Source of the DNA: CAUPWF01 sp964369775
Lineage (GTDB): Bacteria > Bacillota > Clostridia > Lachnospirales > Lachnospiraceae
Direction: 5' to 3'
Length of the DNA stretch: 64,000 nt
Assembly (NCBI GenBank): GCA_964369775.1
Contig: CAYJHQ010000003.1
Span: 59,903 to 123,902, forward strand
A program made the translations under genes and the position numbers. The notes below the pieces were generated by a model, which worked only from the letters and a program-made list of their open reading frames with translations, was not told the origin of the DNA and searched no databases. Of the stretch, positions 35,140 to 44,033 are shown in pieces (position 1 is the first letter of the stretch; each line of letters starts with the position of its first letter).

Positions 35140-36357
35140 ATGGAGAGAAGAATAAAAAATCAAATGGGATTTTTTTCGTTGTGCGTTTTGTTAGGTGCAA
35201 CAACAGGCCTTCTTATTTGGTTATTTCTAAAAGCTTTTAATATAGGTGTGTATTATATTTGGGAATTAGGACCGATGTATTTTGAGAGTCCGTTTTACAC
35301 CTTGATTGTATGTACGGTAGGTGCGCTTCTTATAGGGCTTTTGCGAAGAAAGATAGGCGATAGACCAGAAGATATGGATACAGTACTTGGAAAAGTAAAG
35401 CAAGACGGTCGCTATGAATATAAAAACATGCTTGTTATGATAATAGCAGCTTTATTGCCGTTAGTATTGGGAGCAAGTATAGGACCAGAAGCAGGGATGA
35501 CAGGAATTATAATAGGTCTATGCTACTGGGTGGGGGATAATGTGAAGTATGCAAAAAAGCATACAGAAGAGCTGACAGAATTAGGAACAGCGGTTACATT
35601 AGGGGTGATTTTTCATTCGCCATTATTTGGTATATTTCAAGTAAATGAAGAAAGTGAAAATCAGCAAATAGAATTACCTAAAAATGCAAAAGTAATGAGC
35701 TATGGAGTGTGTATAGCGGCTGGTATGTGCATTTTTCTATTACTATCAAACTTATTTGGAGGAAGCACAGGATTGCCGAGCCTTGAATTAAGTGGAGAAT
35801 TAAAATCAAAAGACTATCTTATGATAATTCCTTATATCATTCTAGGGATTGTACTAGGAATGTTTTATATGATTACTCATGGACTTACAAAGAGAATTGC
35901 AGAAAAGATTCCTGTAGGACTCAGCGAGATGTTAGGTGGAATATGTTTAGGTATTTCAGGAACACTTTTACCAATAGTGATGTTCTCAGGAGAGGAAGCG
36001 ATTGTTGAATTAAGTGAAGAGTTTGGTGCGTATGCCCCAATCGCTTGGATTGGAGTTGCGGTTATTAAGATATTGATTACAAATATCTGCATAAGCAGTG
36101 GCTTAAAAGGCGGGCATTTTTTCCCATTAATATTTGCAGGCATTGCAGCAGGTTTTGGAATGTCAGGACTTATGGGTGGAACTTCTGACCACATGGTAGT
36201 GGCAGCTGCGATTACCACAGCTAGTATGCTAGGTGTGTCTATGAAAAAACCATTAGCAGTAGCCATGCTATTATTGCTGGTGTTTCCAGTGAAATTATTA
36301 GTCTGGTGTTTTGTTGCTGCTATAATAGGAAGTAAGATAGGTATAAGAAAAGGGTAA
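35140..36357 (+). CDS. ClC-family chloride channel/transporter
   Basis: 405 residues with about ten membrane helices. ClC signatures: GASIGPEAG (selectivity loop, variant of GSGIP/GREGP), MFSGEEAIVEL, and GGHFFPLIFAG (GGxFxP, about residues 327-337). It moves chloride or other anions across the membrane. The usual gating Glu region is GPEAG here rather than GREGP, so transport type is uncertain. RBS AAGGAG. Ends inside a bidirectional terminator. Confidence 0.82.
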   Translation: MERRIKNQMGFFSLCVLLGATTGLLIWLFLKAFNIGVYYIWELGPMYFESPFYTLIVCTVGALLIGLLRRKIGDRPEDMDTVLGKVKQDGRYEYKNMLVMIIAALLPLVLGASIGPEAGMTGIIIGLCYWVGDNVKYAKKHTEELTELGTAVTLGVIFHSPLFGIFQVNEESENQQIELPKNAKVMSYGVCIAAGMCIFLLLSNLFGGSTGLPSLELSGELKSKDYLMIIPYIILGIVLGMFYMITHGLTKRIAEKIPVGLSEMLGGICLGISGTLLPIVMFSGEEAIVELSEEFGAYAPIAWIGVAVIKILITNICISSGLKGGHFFPLIFAGIAAGFGMSGLMGGTSDHMVVAAAITTASMLGVSMKKPLAVAMLLLLVFPVKLLVWCFVAAIIGSKIGIRKG

Positions 36358-36392
36358 TGAAAATGATATAAGTCATTTTCATTACCCTTTTT
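36348..36392. terminator. Bidirectional terminator
   Basis: 19-bp perfect inverted repeat (36348-36366 with 36373-36391) between the ends of the ClC gene and the convergent membrane-protein gene, with A- and T-rich edges. Confidence 0.9.
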
Positions 36393-36830
36393 CTATCGTT
36401 TAAATCTATTATACCATTTCTTTTTCACCGGTATAGCTTCTTTTGTACCACGAAGTCCTTTTACTCCTGTGATATAAATACCACTTACAACAGCTTTCAC
36501 TTCTTTTTTTAAAGGCATAATTTCATACACTTTTGGATCACACAATAGTGTCATCATTTTTGGTCCTACTTTAGCTTTTACAATCGGCACCTTTGAAAAT
36601 TTTAGATAAAAAGGTGTTTGTTCTAAAACTATTGGAGGAAGATTTGCTTCTTTTAATCGCATCTTTTTCTTATCGATAATTAGCATGGAAGTGGTTTGTG
36701 CCATAGCAGCCATCTGCTTTTCGTTCTCAGCCTGTCTAGATTGTGTTCTCTTTCCGAAAAAATATAATGCAACCATAACTCCGATTAAAATAACTAATAT
36801 AACAATTGTAACAATAAGTCCTGTACTCAC
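36393..36830 (-). CDS. Single-span membrane protein, unknown
   Basis: 145 residues, GTG start with AAGGAGG six bases upstream. N-terminal membrane helix (about residues 4-26, extracellular N-terminus likely), then a cytoplasmic region: basic/helical linker and a beta-rich domain (LPPIVLEQTPFYLKFSKVPIVKAKVG...). C-terminus very basic (KKKWYNRFKR). Not recognised; similar small proteins seem conserved in clostridia but without a role known to me. Confidence 0.65.
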   Translation of the reverse strand: MSTGLIVTIVILVILIGVMVALYFFGKRTQSRQAENEKQMAAMAQTTSMLIIDKKKMRLKEANLPPIVLEQTPFYLKFSKVPIVKAKVGPKMMTLLCDPKVYEIMPLKKEVKAVVSGIYITGVKGLRGTKEAIPVKKKWYNRFKR

Positions 36831-37018
36831 ATTGAGCCTCCTTGAAGAATAATTCTATGTATCTACATGCATAATATTGTAACATTCTTTAGAAAGTTGT
36901 GCAAGTAAAATAAAAAGGCAGAAAATTACTGTAATAGTTTACTAAAATCAGAATAATGTTATATAATGTATGTGTAGTCATTTAATATAGGGAGATGAAT
37001 GAAAAAGAGGTGAGGGAT

Positions 37019-38494
37019 ATGGTAGAAAGATATTTACTTAACATCCAAGAGGCATGGAGTATACAATATATTTTAATTATGGCATTGAGTTTGTCATTTG
37101 CTATTTCAATCATTTTTTTTGAAAGAAAAGAGCCACAGATAGTGTGGACCTGGTTGCTTTTAATTTACTTGACGCCTATTGGTGGCTTTTTCCTCTATTT
37201 ATTTATAGGGAGGAATTATCGGAAAGATCAGATGTTTAAAGTAAAGGAAATAGAAGATGAGCTAAGCTTTGCAGCAATGCGACAAGAAGCTACGATAGAA
37301 CAAAGTCAATTAAACTTGAGAAATCCAGAGATGGAACGCTTTGAAAATCTGATATTATATAACTTACAGACGACGAAGGCTGTGCTTACTGATAATAACA
37401 ATGTTCAAATATACACAGATGGACTTGAGAAGTTCCAAGCGCTAATGCATGAGATAGAGTATGCAAAACAATATATCCATCTGCAATACTATATTATTAG
37501 AGATGATAAGCTTTGGAACCAGATTAGAGATCTTCTGATGCAAAAAGCGAAGCAAGGTGTTGAGGTTAGAGTTCTTTATGATGGAATGGGAAGTAGGATG
37601 ATCAGGAAGCGCCGCTGGGATGAAATGAAAGAAAGTGGTATAGAAGTTGCAGAGTTTTACCCAGCAAAGTTCGGTCTTTTTCAGTTGAGGATTAACTATA
37701 GAAATCATAGGAAAATAGCTGTTATAGATGGAAGAGTAGGCTTTGTAGGTGGATTTAATATTGGGAAAGAGTACCTAGGAGAAGAGAAACGATTTGGCTA
37801 CTGGCGAGATACGCATTTGTGCATAGAAGGTGCTGCAGTAACGACTTTAGCAGTACGATTTGCACTGGACTGGAATTATGCAACTAAAGAGAATCTATTT
37901 TTAAAAGATCAGCTATTCCAGATTCCGAAGTATCTAAAAAAAGGAGATGAGGCGGTTCAGATTATTTCAAGTGGACCCGATTCAAAGTATCAACAGATTC
38001 GAAATAACTATGTGCGATTAATTCACAAGGCTAGAAAGAGAATCTATATTCAGACGCCTTATTTTGTTCCAGATGAGACGGTGGTGGAAGCCTTGAAAAT
38101 GGCGATTAACTCTGGAGTTGATGTAAGAGTGATGATTCCATCTAAGCCAGACCACCCATTTGTGTATTGGGCGACGTATTCTTATATAGGAGAGTTGATT
38201 GAGGAAGGAGCAAAATGTTATGTCTACAATAATGGTTTTCTGCATTCAAAAGTGTTGACTGTAGATGGACTTGTGACTTGTTGTGGGACTGCTAATATGG
38301 ATATTAGAAGTTTTAAGTTGAACTTTGAAGTTAATGCAGTAGTATTTAATGAGAAGACAACGCGGATTATGGAACGGAAATTTGAGACTGATATGTCAAA
38401 TTCAACGAGAGTGACTAAAAAAGCATACAGAATGCGAAATATCAAAGTGAGAGTTAGAGAGCAATTTTCAAGATTACTAGCACCTATTTTGTGA
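37019..38494 (+). CDS. cls: Cardiolipin synthase
   Basis: 491 residues from ATG 37019 (AGGTGAGG upstream); ATG 36995 is possible but too close to its site. Two N-terminal membrane helices precede two phospholipase D HKD motifs: HRKIAVIDGRVGFVGG (about 223-238) and LHSKVLTVDGLVTCCGTAN (about 405-423). It joins two phosphatidylglycerols into cardiolipin at the membrane. NFE follows the second motif as expected. No neighbour suggests a special role. Confidence 0.93.
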   Translation: MVERYLLNIQEAWSIQYILIMALSLSFAISIIFFERKEPQIVWTWLLLIYLTPIGGFFLYLFIGRNYRKDQMFKVKEIEDELSFAAMRQEATIEQSQLNLRNPEMERFENLILYNLQTTKAVLTDNNNVQIYTDGLEKFQALMHEIEYAKQYIHLQYYIIRDDKLWNQIRDLLMQKAKQGVEVRVLYDGMGSRMIRKRRWDEMKESGIEVAEFYPAKFGLFQLRINYRNHRKIAVIDGRVGFVGGFNIGKEYLGEEKRFGYWRDTHLCIEGAAVTTLAVRFALDWNYATKENLFLKDQLFQIPKYLKKGDEAVQIISSGPDSKYQQIRNNYVRLIHKARKRIYIQTPYFVPDETVVEALKMAINSGVDVRVMIPSKPDHPFVYWATYSYIGELIEEGAKCYVYNNGFLHSKVLTVDGLVTCCGTANMDIRSFKLNFEVNAVVFNEKTTRIMERKFETDMSNSTRVTKKAYRMRNIKVRVREQFSRLLAPIL

Positions 38495-38593
38495 AAAGAG
38501 TGTGAACATTGAAAAATCACTTTTCATTTCAAGATAGATATGAGATAATAACGATTGTCTGATGAGAATAATGAAAGTTGCAAAGGAGCAAAA

Positions 38594-39697
38594 ATGAAAA
38601 AAGTAAAAGTAATAGCATTAGTGACATTGTTAACAGCAACGACAATCGTAGGTTGTGGGAACGATACAAATGAAGAGTTAGCTGAAGGATTCAAGGTGTC
38701 TGAATATAAGGGAATAGAGTTAATCGAGCCAACAGCGCAAGAGATTACAGAGGATGCAGTTGAAGGCGATATAGCCTTACAACTAGAAGGTTATGCAGAA
38801 ACTACAGAAATCACAGATAGGCCAGTACAAGATGGGGACACGGTAATCATCGATTACGTTGGAACGAAAGACGGAGTTGCCTTTGACGGAGGAACTGCTG
38901 AGAATGCAGAACTTGTAATCGGATCAAACTCATTTATAGAAGGATTTGAATCAGGCCTTATAGGTGCTGAAGTAGGTGAAACGAGAGATCTAGACCTTAC
39001 TTTTCCAGAAGAGTATGGTAATGAAGATTTAGATGGTCAAGCAGTTGTATTTGAAGTAACAGTAAATCAAATTCAAGAGATTGTAATTCCAGAACTTTCT
39101 GATGAATTAGTAAAAGAGATGTCTGAAGAATCTGAGACTGTGGAAGAGTATAAAGAAGAAGTGAGAGCAGAGTTAGAAGAATATGTAGAAGTGCAAGCTG
39201 AAGATGATTTAAAGTATCAAGCGGTTGAAATTCTTTTAGCAAATACAGAAGTTACAGAGTACAATGAAGAAAAGTTAAATGAGTCTATAGCGGTATTAGA
39301 AGAGCAGATGACACAACAAGCAGCTATGTATGGAATGGAAGTAGATGAGTTGATCAGTGCTATGACCGGAGGCCAAACAGCTGAAGAATATTATGATGAA
39401 AATGCAAAAAATATGATTAAAGAAGAATTGATGGTTAATTATATCGCAGAAGAAGAAGGTATCGAATTTACCGAAGAAGAGTACCAAGAAGAATTTCAAG
39501 AACTTGCAGAAGAAGTAGGGTATGCTAGTGTAGAAGAAGTACTTGAAGTGGTAGATGAAGAGACGTTAAAGCAAATCGTAATTTCAGATGCAGTATATGA
39601 GTGGGTAGTTGATAATGCAAAAATTATCGCAGCTGAAGATGTAGTTGTAGAAGAAGATACAGCCGAAGAAGATACAGCTGAAGAAGATGAAGAATAA
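38594..39697 (+). CDS. Lipoprotein trigger-factor-like foldase (FKBP PPIase)
   Basis: 367 residues from ATG 38594 (AAAGGAG; ATG 38555 has no site). Lipobox TIVGC gives a lipidated Cys21. The FKBP domain (about 60-150) has DTVIIDYVGTKDGVAFDGG, GFESGLIGAEVGE and LTFPEEYGNEDLDGQ. A helical region related to the trigger-factor C-terminus (about 155-340) and an acidic tail follow. It would be a secreted chaperone and prolyl isomerase on the outer membrane face, a trigger-factor relative moved outside the cell. A terminator follows. Confidence 0.85.
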   Translation: MKKVKVIALVTLLTATTIVGCGNDTNEELAEGFKVSEYKGIELIEPTAQEITEDAVEGDIALQLEGYAETTEITDRPVQDGDTVIIDYVGTKDGVAFDGGTAENAELVIGSNSFIEGFESGLIGAEVGETRDLDLTFPEEYGNEDLDGQAVVFEVTVNQIQEIVIPELSDELVKEMSEESETVEEYKEEVRAELEEYVEVQAEDDLKYQAVEILLANTEVTEYNEEKLNESIAVLEEQMTQQAAMYGMEVDELISAMTGGQTAEEYYDENAKNMIKEELMVNYIAEEEGIEFTEEEYQEEFQELAEEVGYASVEEVLEVVDEETLKQIVISDAVYEWVVDNAKIIAAEDVVVEEDTAEEDTAEEDEE

Positions 39698-39711
39698 GTT
39701 GGAAATTTTGT

Positions 39712-39742
39712 TTGCCGGGTGATTTATCACCTGGCAATTTTT
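39712..39742 (+). terminator. Terminator after the foldase lipoprotein
   Basis: 11-bp stem TTGCCGGGTGA/TCACCTGGCAA (39712-39722 with 39727-39737, one G-U) followed by TTTTT. Confidence 0.85.
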
Positions 39743-39770
39743 AAATACATAGAAAAATATTTATTTCCTA

Positions 39771-39821
39771 TTGACAGAACATAGAAAGATGAATATAATA
39801 AACATATCAAAATTAATTGAT
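39771..39821 (+). promoter_or_regulatory. ars promoter and ArsR operator
   Basis: TTGACA (39771-39776), 17-base spacer, TATAAT (39794-39799): a perfect consensus promoter. Just downstream lies the inverted repeat ATCAA-N6-TTGAT (39806-39821), the form of known ArsR boxes, overlapping the expected transcription start. Repression by the ArsR next door until arsenite binds is the clear inference. Confidence 0.82.
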
Positions 39822-39834
39822 TTGAGGTGACGTG

Positions 39835-40152
39835 ATGGATAAGCATGTAAAAGACGCTAAAGTGTTTAAAGCACTCTGTGATGATAAGCGATTAAGAATT
39901 TTAGAATACCTTAGGACAGGAGAAAAGTGTGGTTGTGTATTAATTGACCTAATGGATATCGGTCAATCATCGTTATCTTACCATATGAAGATTTTATGTG
40001 AGTCAGGAATTGTTGAAAGTAGACAAGAAGGAAAATGGACACATTATAAAATCAGCCAGTCAGGCAGTCAAGAGGCGATAAGTACATTAAGGCGAATTAC
40101 AGATGCAAGTAACGCAACTTGTAGTGAAGGAAGTTGTAAGGTAACTGCTTAA
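39835..40152 (+). CDS. arsR: ArsR-family metalloregulator
   Basis: 105 residues from ATG 39835 (GAGGTGA upstream; the GTG 39832 is also possible). Winged helix with the arsenic-type Cys pair KCGCVLID at the start of the recognition region, QSSLSYHMKIL as recognition helix, and ESRQEGKWTHYKI as the wing. An additional C-terminal pair (TCSEGSCK) could be another metal ligand. Binds the operator at 39806-39821; a hairpin terminator then separates it from acr3. Confidence 0.92.
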   Translation: MDKHVKDAKVFKALCDDKRLRILEYLRTGEKCGCVLIDLMDIGQSSLSYHMKILCESGIVESRQEGKWTHYKISQSGSQEAISTLRRITDASNATCSEGSCKVTA

Positions 40153-40162
40153 TAAAACAAAT

Positions 40163-40188
40163 AAGAGTGCAATGCGCACTCTTTTATA
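40163..40188 (+). terminator. Internal hairpin between arsR and acr3
   Basis: Stem AAGAGTGC/GCACTCTT (40163-40170 with 40176-40183) followed by a short T-run. It may dampen read-through to the exporter gene. Confidence 0.68.
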
Positions 40189-40234
40189 TAGATTTATATA
40201 TCGAAAAAAGTTGATGTGAAAAGAGGATAAAATA

Positions 40235-41293
40235 ATGAAAAAAGAAAAAATTGATATGGGATTTTTTGAAAGATATCTAACAGTGTGGGTAGCTTTATGT
40301 ATGGTTGTAGGAGTATTGATTGGAAAGTTTTTACCAATTATTCCACAAACTTTACAAAAATTTGAATATGCAAACGTATCAATACCGATTGCGATCTTAA
40401 TCTGGTTGATGATTTACCCAATGATGTTAAAAGTTGATTTTAAAAGTGTTAAAAACGTAGGGAAAAATCCAAAAGGCTTGTATGTAACTTGGGTAGTGAA
40501 CTGGTTAATAAAGCCATTTACAATGTTTGGAATTGCGTGGGTGTTCTTCTTTATAGTTTTTAAAGGTTTTATTACACCTGAGTTAGCAACAGATTATTTA
40601 GCAGGTGCAGTGCTTTTGGGAGCAGCACCATGTACTGCAATGGTATTTGTATGGAGTCATTTGACTAAAGGAAATGCGGCGTACACAGTAGTTCAAGTAG
40701 CTACAAACGACTTGATTATCCTTATTGCATTTACGCCAATCGTGGCATTTTTACTAGGTGTAGGTGGAGTAAGTGTTCCATGGAACACGCTTATATTGTC
40801 AGTTGTGTTATTTGTAGTTATTCCGCTTGTAATGGGTGTGCTCACAAGAGTAAATGTAATAAAGAGTAAAGGGGAGCAGTATTTCAATGAGAAATTCATC
40901 CCTAAGTTTTCAAATGTGACAATAGTAGGTTTATTAGTAACTCTTGTAATTATATTTTCACTTCAAGGTGATGTAATTCTAGAAAATCCACTACACATTG
41001 TATTGATAGCAGTACCATTAATCATTCAAACGTTCTTCATATTCTTCTTGGCATATATGACATGTAAAGGACTGAAGTTGCCACATAATATTGCAGCACC
41101 AGCAGGAATGATTGGAGCGTCTAATTTTTTCGAGCTATCAGTAGCTGTTGCAATCGCGTTATTTGGGACAGATAGCCCTGTTGCACTTGCAACTGTAGTG
41201 GGTGTTCTGGTAGAGGTACCAGTAATGTTAACGTTAGTAAAGATTGCGAACAAAACAAAAGACAAATTTCCAGAGGCAAAAGAAGAGGCGTAG
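40235..41293 (+). CDS. acr3: ACR3-family arsenite efflux transporter
   Basis: 352 residues, ten predicted membrane helices. The essential Cys is in GAAPCTAMVFVWSHL (about residue 133), the site needed for arsenite export in Acr3, with GNAAYTVVQVATNDL next. It pumps arsenite out using the proton gradient. Found with ArsR and no ArsC, so this cell either meets arsenite directly or reduces arsenate elsewhere. The GAGGA site before the ATG is adequate. Confidence 0.93.
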   Translation: MKKEKIDMGFFERYLTVWVALCMVVGVLIGKFLPIIPQTLQKFEYANVSIPIAILIWLMIYPMMLKVDFKSVKNVGKNPKGLYVTWVVNWLIKPFTMFGIAWVFFFIVFKGFITPELATDYLAGAVLLGAAPCTAMVFVWSHLTKGNAAYTVVQVATNDLIILIAFTPIVAFLLGVGGVSVPWNTLILSVVLFVVIPLVMGVLTRVNVIKSKGEQYFNEKFIPKFSNVTIVGLLVTLVIIFSLQGDVILENPLHIVLIAVPLIIQTFFIFFLAYMTCKGLKLPHNIAAPAGMIGASNFFELSVAVAIALFGTDSPVALATVVGVLVEVPVMLTLVKIANKTKDKFPEAKEEA

Positions 41294-41299
41294 AATCAT

Positions 41300-42007
41300 A
41301 TGAGGTTTGCAGTAATAGGAGATATTCACGGTAATATATTTGCATTAAAAAGTGTGTTGGAAGACATCGAGATGCAGGCAGTTGATTTCATTATATCCAC
41401 AGGTGACTTGGTTGGATATATGCCCTTTGTTAACGAAGTGATTCAAATGGTAAAAGATAAGAAAGTATTAGTCATTCAAGGTAATCATGATCAAGTAATT
41501 GGTGAGGGAGAGAAGGTTACAGACGAACAGATAGTGAGTTTGCCTTATGAGGTAATCCAAAAGGATGCTTCAAGAATATTCACAAATTGGAAGATAAGCG
41601 AAGAAAATCGAAGATACTTAAAGAACCTCCCGCAAAAATTGCAATTAGAATGCAACAATAAAAAGTTAGTAATCGTTCATGGGAGTCCAAGAAATAACGA
41701 AGAATATCTATTTGAGAACGAAGAGTGTTTAGCACCACTCGCAAAAGAAAGTGAGTGGGATGTGGTGATATGTGGTCATACACATATTCCATATCAAAAA
41801 GAGGTGAATAAAACCTTGTTTATCAATGCAGGTTCAGTAGGAAAACCAAAGCATGGAGATAATCGTTCTTCATATGTAATAGTAGAATTAAAAGAGGGGA
41901 ACATAGAAGTTCAAATTCAATATGTACCTTATAATGTGGCAGCGATGATAGAGGCGATAAAAGGAAATCAGATGATTTCAGATGAATTAATAGGGAATAT
42001 ACAATAA
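41300..42007 (+). CDS. Calcineurin-like metallophosphoesterase
   Basis: 235 residues. Metal ligands are in order: GDIHGN (about 7-12), STGDLVGY, GNHDQV, HGSPRNNEE and CGHTHIP. The family hydrolyses phosphodiesters; YfcE- and PF12850-type members have weak substrate specificity. Start is six bases after acr3, so the gene is probably in the ars transcript, though a link to arsenic is not known. Its stop lies just before a strong terminator. Confidence 0.87.
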   Translation: MRFAVIGDIHGNIFALKSVLEDIEMQAVDFIISTGDLVGYMPFVNEVIQMVKDKKVLVIQGNHDQVIGEGEKVTDEQIVSLPYEVIQKDASRIFTNWKISEENRRYLKNLPQKLQLECNNKKLVIVHGSPRNNEEYLFENEECLAPLAKESEWDVVICGHTHIPYQKEVNKTLFINAGSVGKPKHGDNRSSYVIVELKEGNIEVQIQYVPYNVAAMIEAIKGNQMISDELIGNIQ

Positions 42008-42043
42008 AAAATGCGGTGGCAATAATGCCACTGCATTTTTTAT
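42007..42043 (+). terminator. Terminator of the ars operon
   Basis: 15-bp stem AAAAATGCGGTGGCA (42007-42021) with 42026-42040 (one G-U), ending in T-rich sequence. Confidence 0.85.
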
Positions 42044-42157
42044 TGTAATAATCGCCAATTTAAGGTATCATACTAAAGATATCACAAAAAATGAAAGGAT
42101 ATCTAAGCAGATAATTTATCACAAGGATGAGAATTGGAAGTTAGAGATTAGGTAAAA

Positions 42158-43018
42158 ATGGAAAAGAAACAGAGTAAGAAGAAATATTTGATTTATTTAC
42201 ACATTGCAGTATTATTTATGTCACTATCAGGAGTATTTGGGAAGTTTGTGCAAGTACCTGCAACTATGATTACTTTTGGAAGAGTATTGTGTTCGGCAGT
42301 TATACTGTTTTGTGTTATTTTATACAAAAAGGAGAGTTTTAAGTTAAGGGATAAAAAAAGTTATCTGTGCGCAATTGTAGCTGGAATTATTATTAGCATT
42401 CATTGGACTGCATTTTTTATGTCAATACAAGTATCTACAGTCGCAATTGGAATTATTACATTCTCAACATTTCCGCTATTTTTAACATTTTTAGAGCCGA
42501 TTTTTTATAAAGAAAAGATGCGAGTGCAAGATGTAATTATTGCAGTTTTGTTACTTTTGAGTGTGTATGTTACAGTTCCAGACCTATCGTTAGATAATGA
42601 AATGACAGTAGGAGTTATCTGGGGGATGATTTCAAGTCTTACATATGCATTTTTAGTTTTGCTAAATAGGTATTTAGCGAAAGGTCACTCTAGTAGAATT
42701 GTAGCACTTTATGAGCATGGAACAGCAACAATTGTACTACTTCCAATTATTTTAATGACACCAGTGGTGTGGAGAGTTGAAGATATTATAGGAGTGGGAG
42801 TTATTGGGGTATTTAGTACAGCGCTTGCATTTACACTGTTTATATCTGCACAAAAAGTGATACGAGCACAGACGGTAGGGGTGATTAACTGTTTAGAGAC
42901 AGTGTATAGCTTTATATTTGCATTTCTAGTTATAGGAGAAATACCAAGCGTCAATGAGGCAATCGGTGGACTGATGATTGTAGGGATTGCATTGTACACA
43001 TCATTAAAAGAGAAGTAA
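42158..43018 (+). CDS. EamA/DMT-family transporter
   Basis: 286 residues, ten membrane helices in two EamA repeats (about 10-140 and 150-285). The pattern fits metabolite exporters: GVFGKFVQVPAT, GVIWGMISSLTYAFLVLLNR at the start of the second repeat, and LETVYSFIFAFLVIGE near the end. Substrate not predictable. The RBS is weak. Downstream ROK and Gfo genes may be co-transcribed, because the gaps are under 30 bases. Confidence 0.87.
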   Translation: MEKKQSKKKYLIYLHIAVLFMSLSGVFGKFVQVPATMITFGRVLCSAVILFCVILYKKESFKLRDKKSYLCAIVAGIIISIHWTAFFMSIQVSTVAIGIITFSTFPLFLTFLEPIFYKEKMRVQDVIIAVLLLLSVYVTVPDLSLDNEMTVGVIWGMISSLTYAFLVLLNRYLAKGHSSRIVALYEHGTATIVLLPIILMTPVVWRVEDIIGVGVIGVFSTALAFTLFISAQKVIRAQTVGVINCLETVYSFIFAFLVIGEIPSVNEAIGGLMIVGIALYTSLKEK

Positions 43019-43045
43019 TTGTAGCATGTGAGAGGAGATTTGGTT

Positions 43046-44020
43046 ATGGCGAAAATTGGAATCGATATGGGTGGAATGAGCGTGAAGATTGGAGCAGTGG
43101 ACGAAGCTAATCGAATCATTGCAACAAGAGTTATCAAGACAAACCTAGCTGTTACACCGGAAGAATTTATTGAAGAAATAGTGGGAGGTGTAAAGCTGTT
43201 ACTTAACGAGTTAGATATAAGCCTAGAGCAGTGTGAGGGCATTGGGATTGGTAGCCCTGGAACGATAGATGAAAAGGAAGGCATTATCATCTATTCTAAC
43301 AATTTTAGCTGGGAAAATGTTTCGATAATCACCGAAATGAAAAAGCATATATCTATACCGATAAAAATTGCAAATGATGCAGATGCAGCAGCACTAGGAG
43401 AAACCCTTGAAGGCGCAGCAAAAGGGTGTGAGAATGCTGTGTTGATCACGCTAGGAACTGGAGTAGGTGGTGGTGTAATCATAAATAAAAAAATATTTTC
43501 AGGACCTCTAATCGGCGGTAGTGAACTAGGGCATATGGCAATAACTTATAATGGAATCCCTTGCACTTGTGGCAGAAAAGGTTGTTTAGAAATGTATGCC
43601 TCAGCCTCAGCGCTTTTGCGAATCACAAGAGAAAAAGTTTTCGATACTACAGAGGGAAAAGCATCCCTTATTTATCAGATGTGTGACGGGAAAGCGGAAG
43701 AGATATCTGGGAAAATGCCTTTTGATGCAGCGCAGAGAAGCGATATAATGGGACAAGCAATTATAGAAGAGTATTTAGAGTATCTCGCATGTGGGGTTGC
43801 AAATGTAATCAATATTTTCCGACCTGAAAAGGTAATATTAGGTGGTGGTGTTTCTGCACAAGGAGAAAATATCACAAAACCGCTACAAGAGAAAGTTAAT
43901 CAACTGTGTTTTGCAAAGGAAAAGAGTCAGATTGCAAAAATAGTAACGTCTAAATTAGGGAATGATGCAGGGATAATTGGTGCAGCCAATTTAGTTGGTG
44001 TTACAAATATAGTTTTGTAG
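43046..44020 (+). CDS. ROK-family glucokinase
   Basis: 324 residues from ATG 43046 (GAGGAG eight bases upstream; GTG 43028 is inside or before the site). ATP-binding DMGGMSVKIG at the start; NDADAAALGE with the catalytic Asp; GTGVGGGVII phosphate loop; and the zinc motif CTCGRKGCLE (about 178-187). No helix-turn-helix, so it is a kinase not a repressor. Phosphorylates glucose or a related sugar. The next gene lies 13 bases on. Confidence 0.9.
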   Translation: MAKIGIDMGGMSVKIGAVDEANRIIATRVIKTNLAVTPEEFIEEIVGGVKLLLNELDISLEQCEGIGIGSPGTIDEKEGIIIYSNNFSWENVSIITEMKKHISIPIKIANDADAAALGETLEGAAKGCENAVLITLGTGVGGGVIINKKIFSGPLIGGSELGHMAITYNGIPCTCGRKGCLEMYASASALLRITREKVFDTTEGKASLIYQMCDGKAEEISGKMPFDAAQRSDIMGQAIIEEYLEYLACGVANVINIFRPEKVILGGGVSAQGENITKPLQEKVNQLCFAKEKSQIAKIVTSKLGNDAGIIGAANLVGVTNIVL

Positions 44021-44033
44021 AGGAGGATGTCTA

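Noticed and set aside
39650..39697. Acidic short repeats at the end of the foldase gene as a mobile or tandem repeat
   Set aside because: Only a low-complexity Glu/Asp tail of the protein; common in secreted acidic proteins.
42709..43290. 193-codon open frame on the minus strand
   Set aside because: Lies opposite the well-supported EamA and ROK genes; composition is that of a reverse shadow with no RBS.
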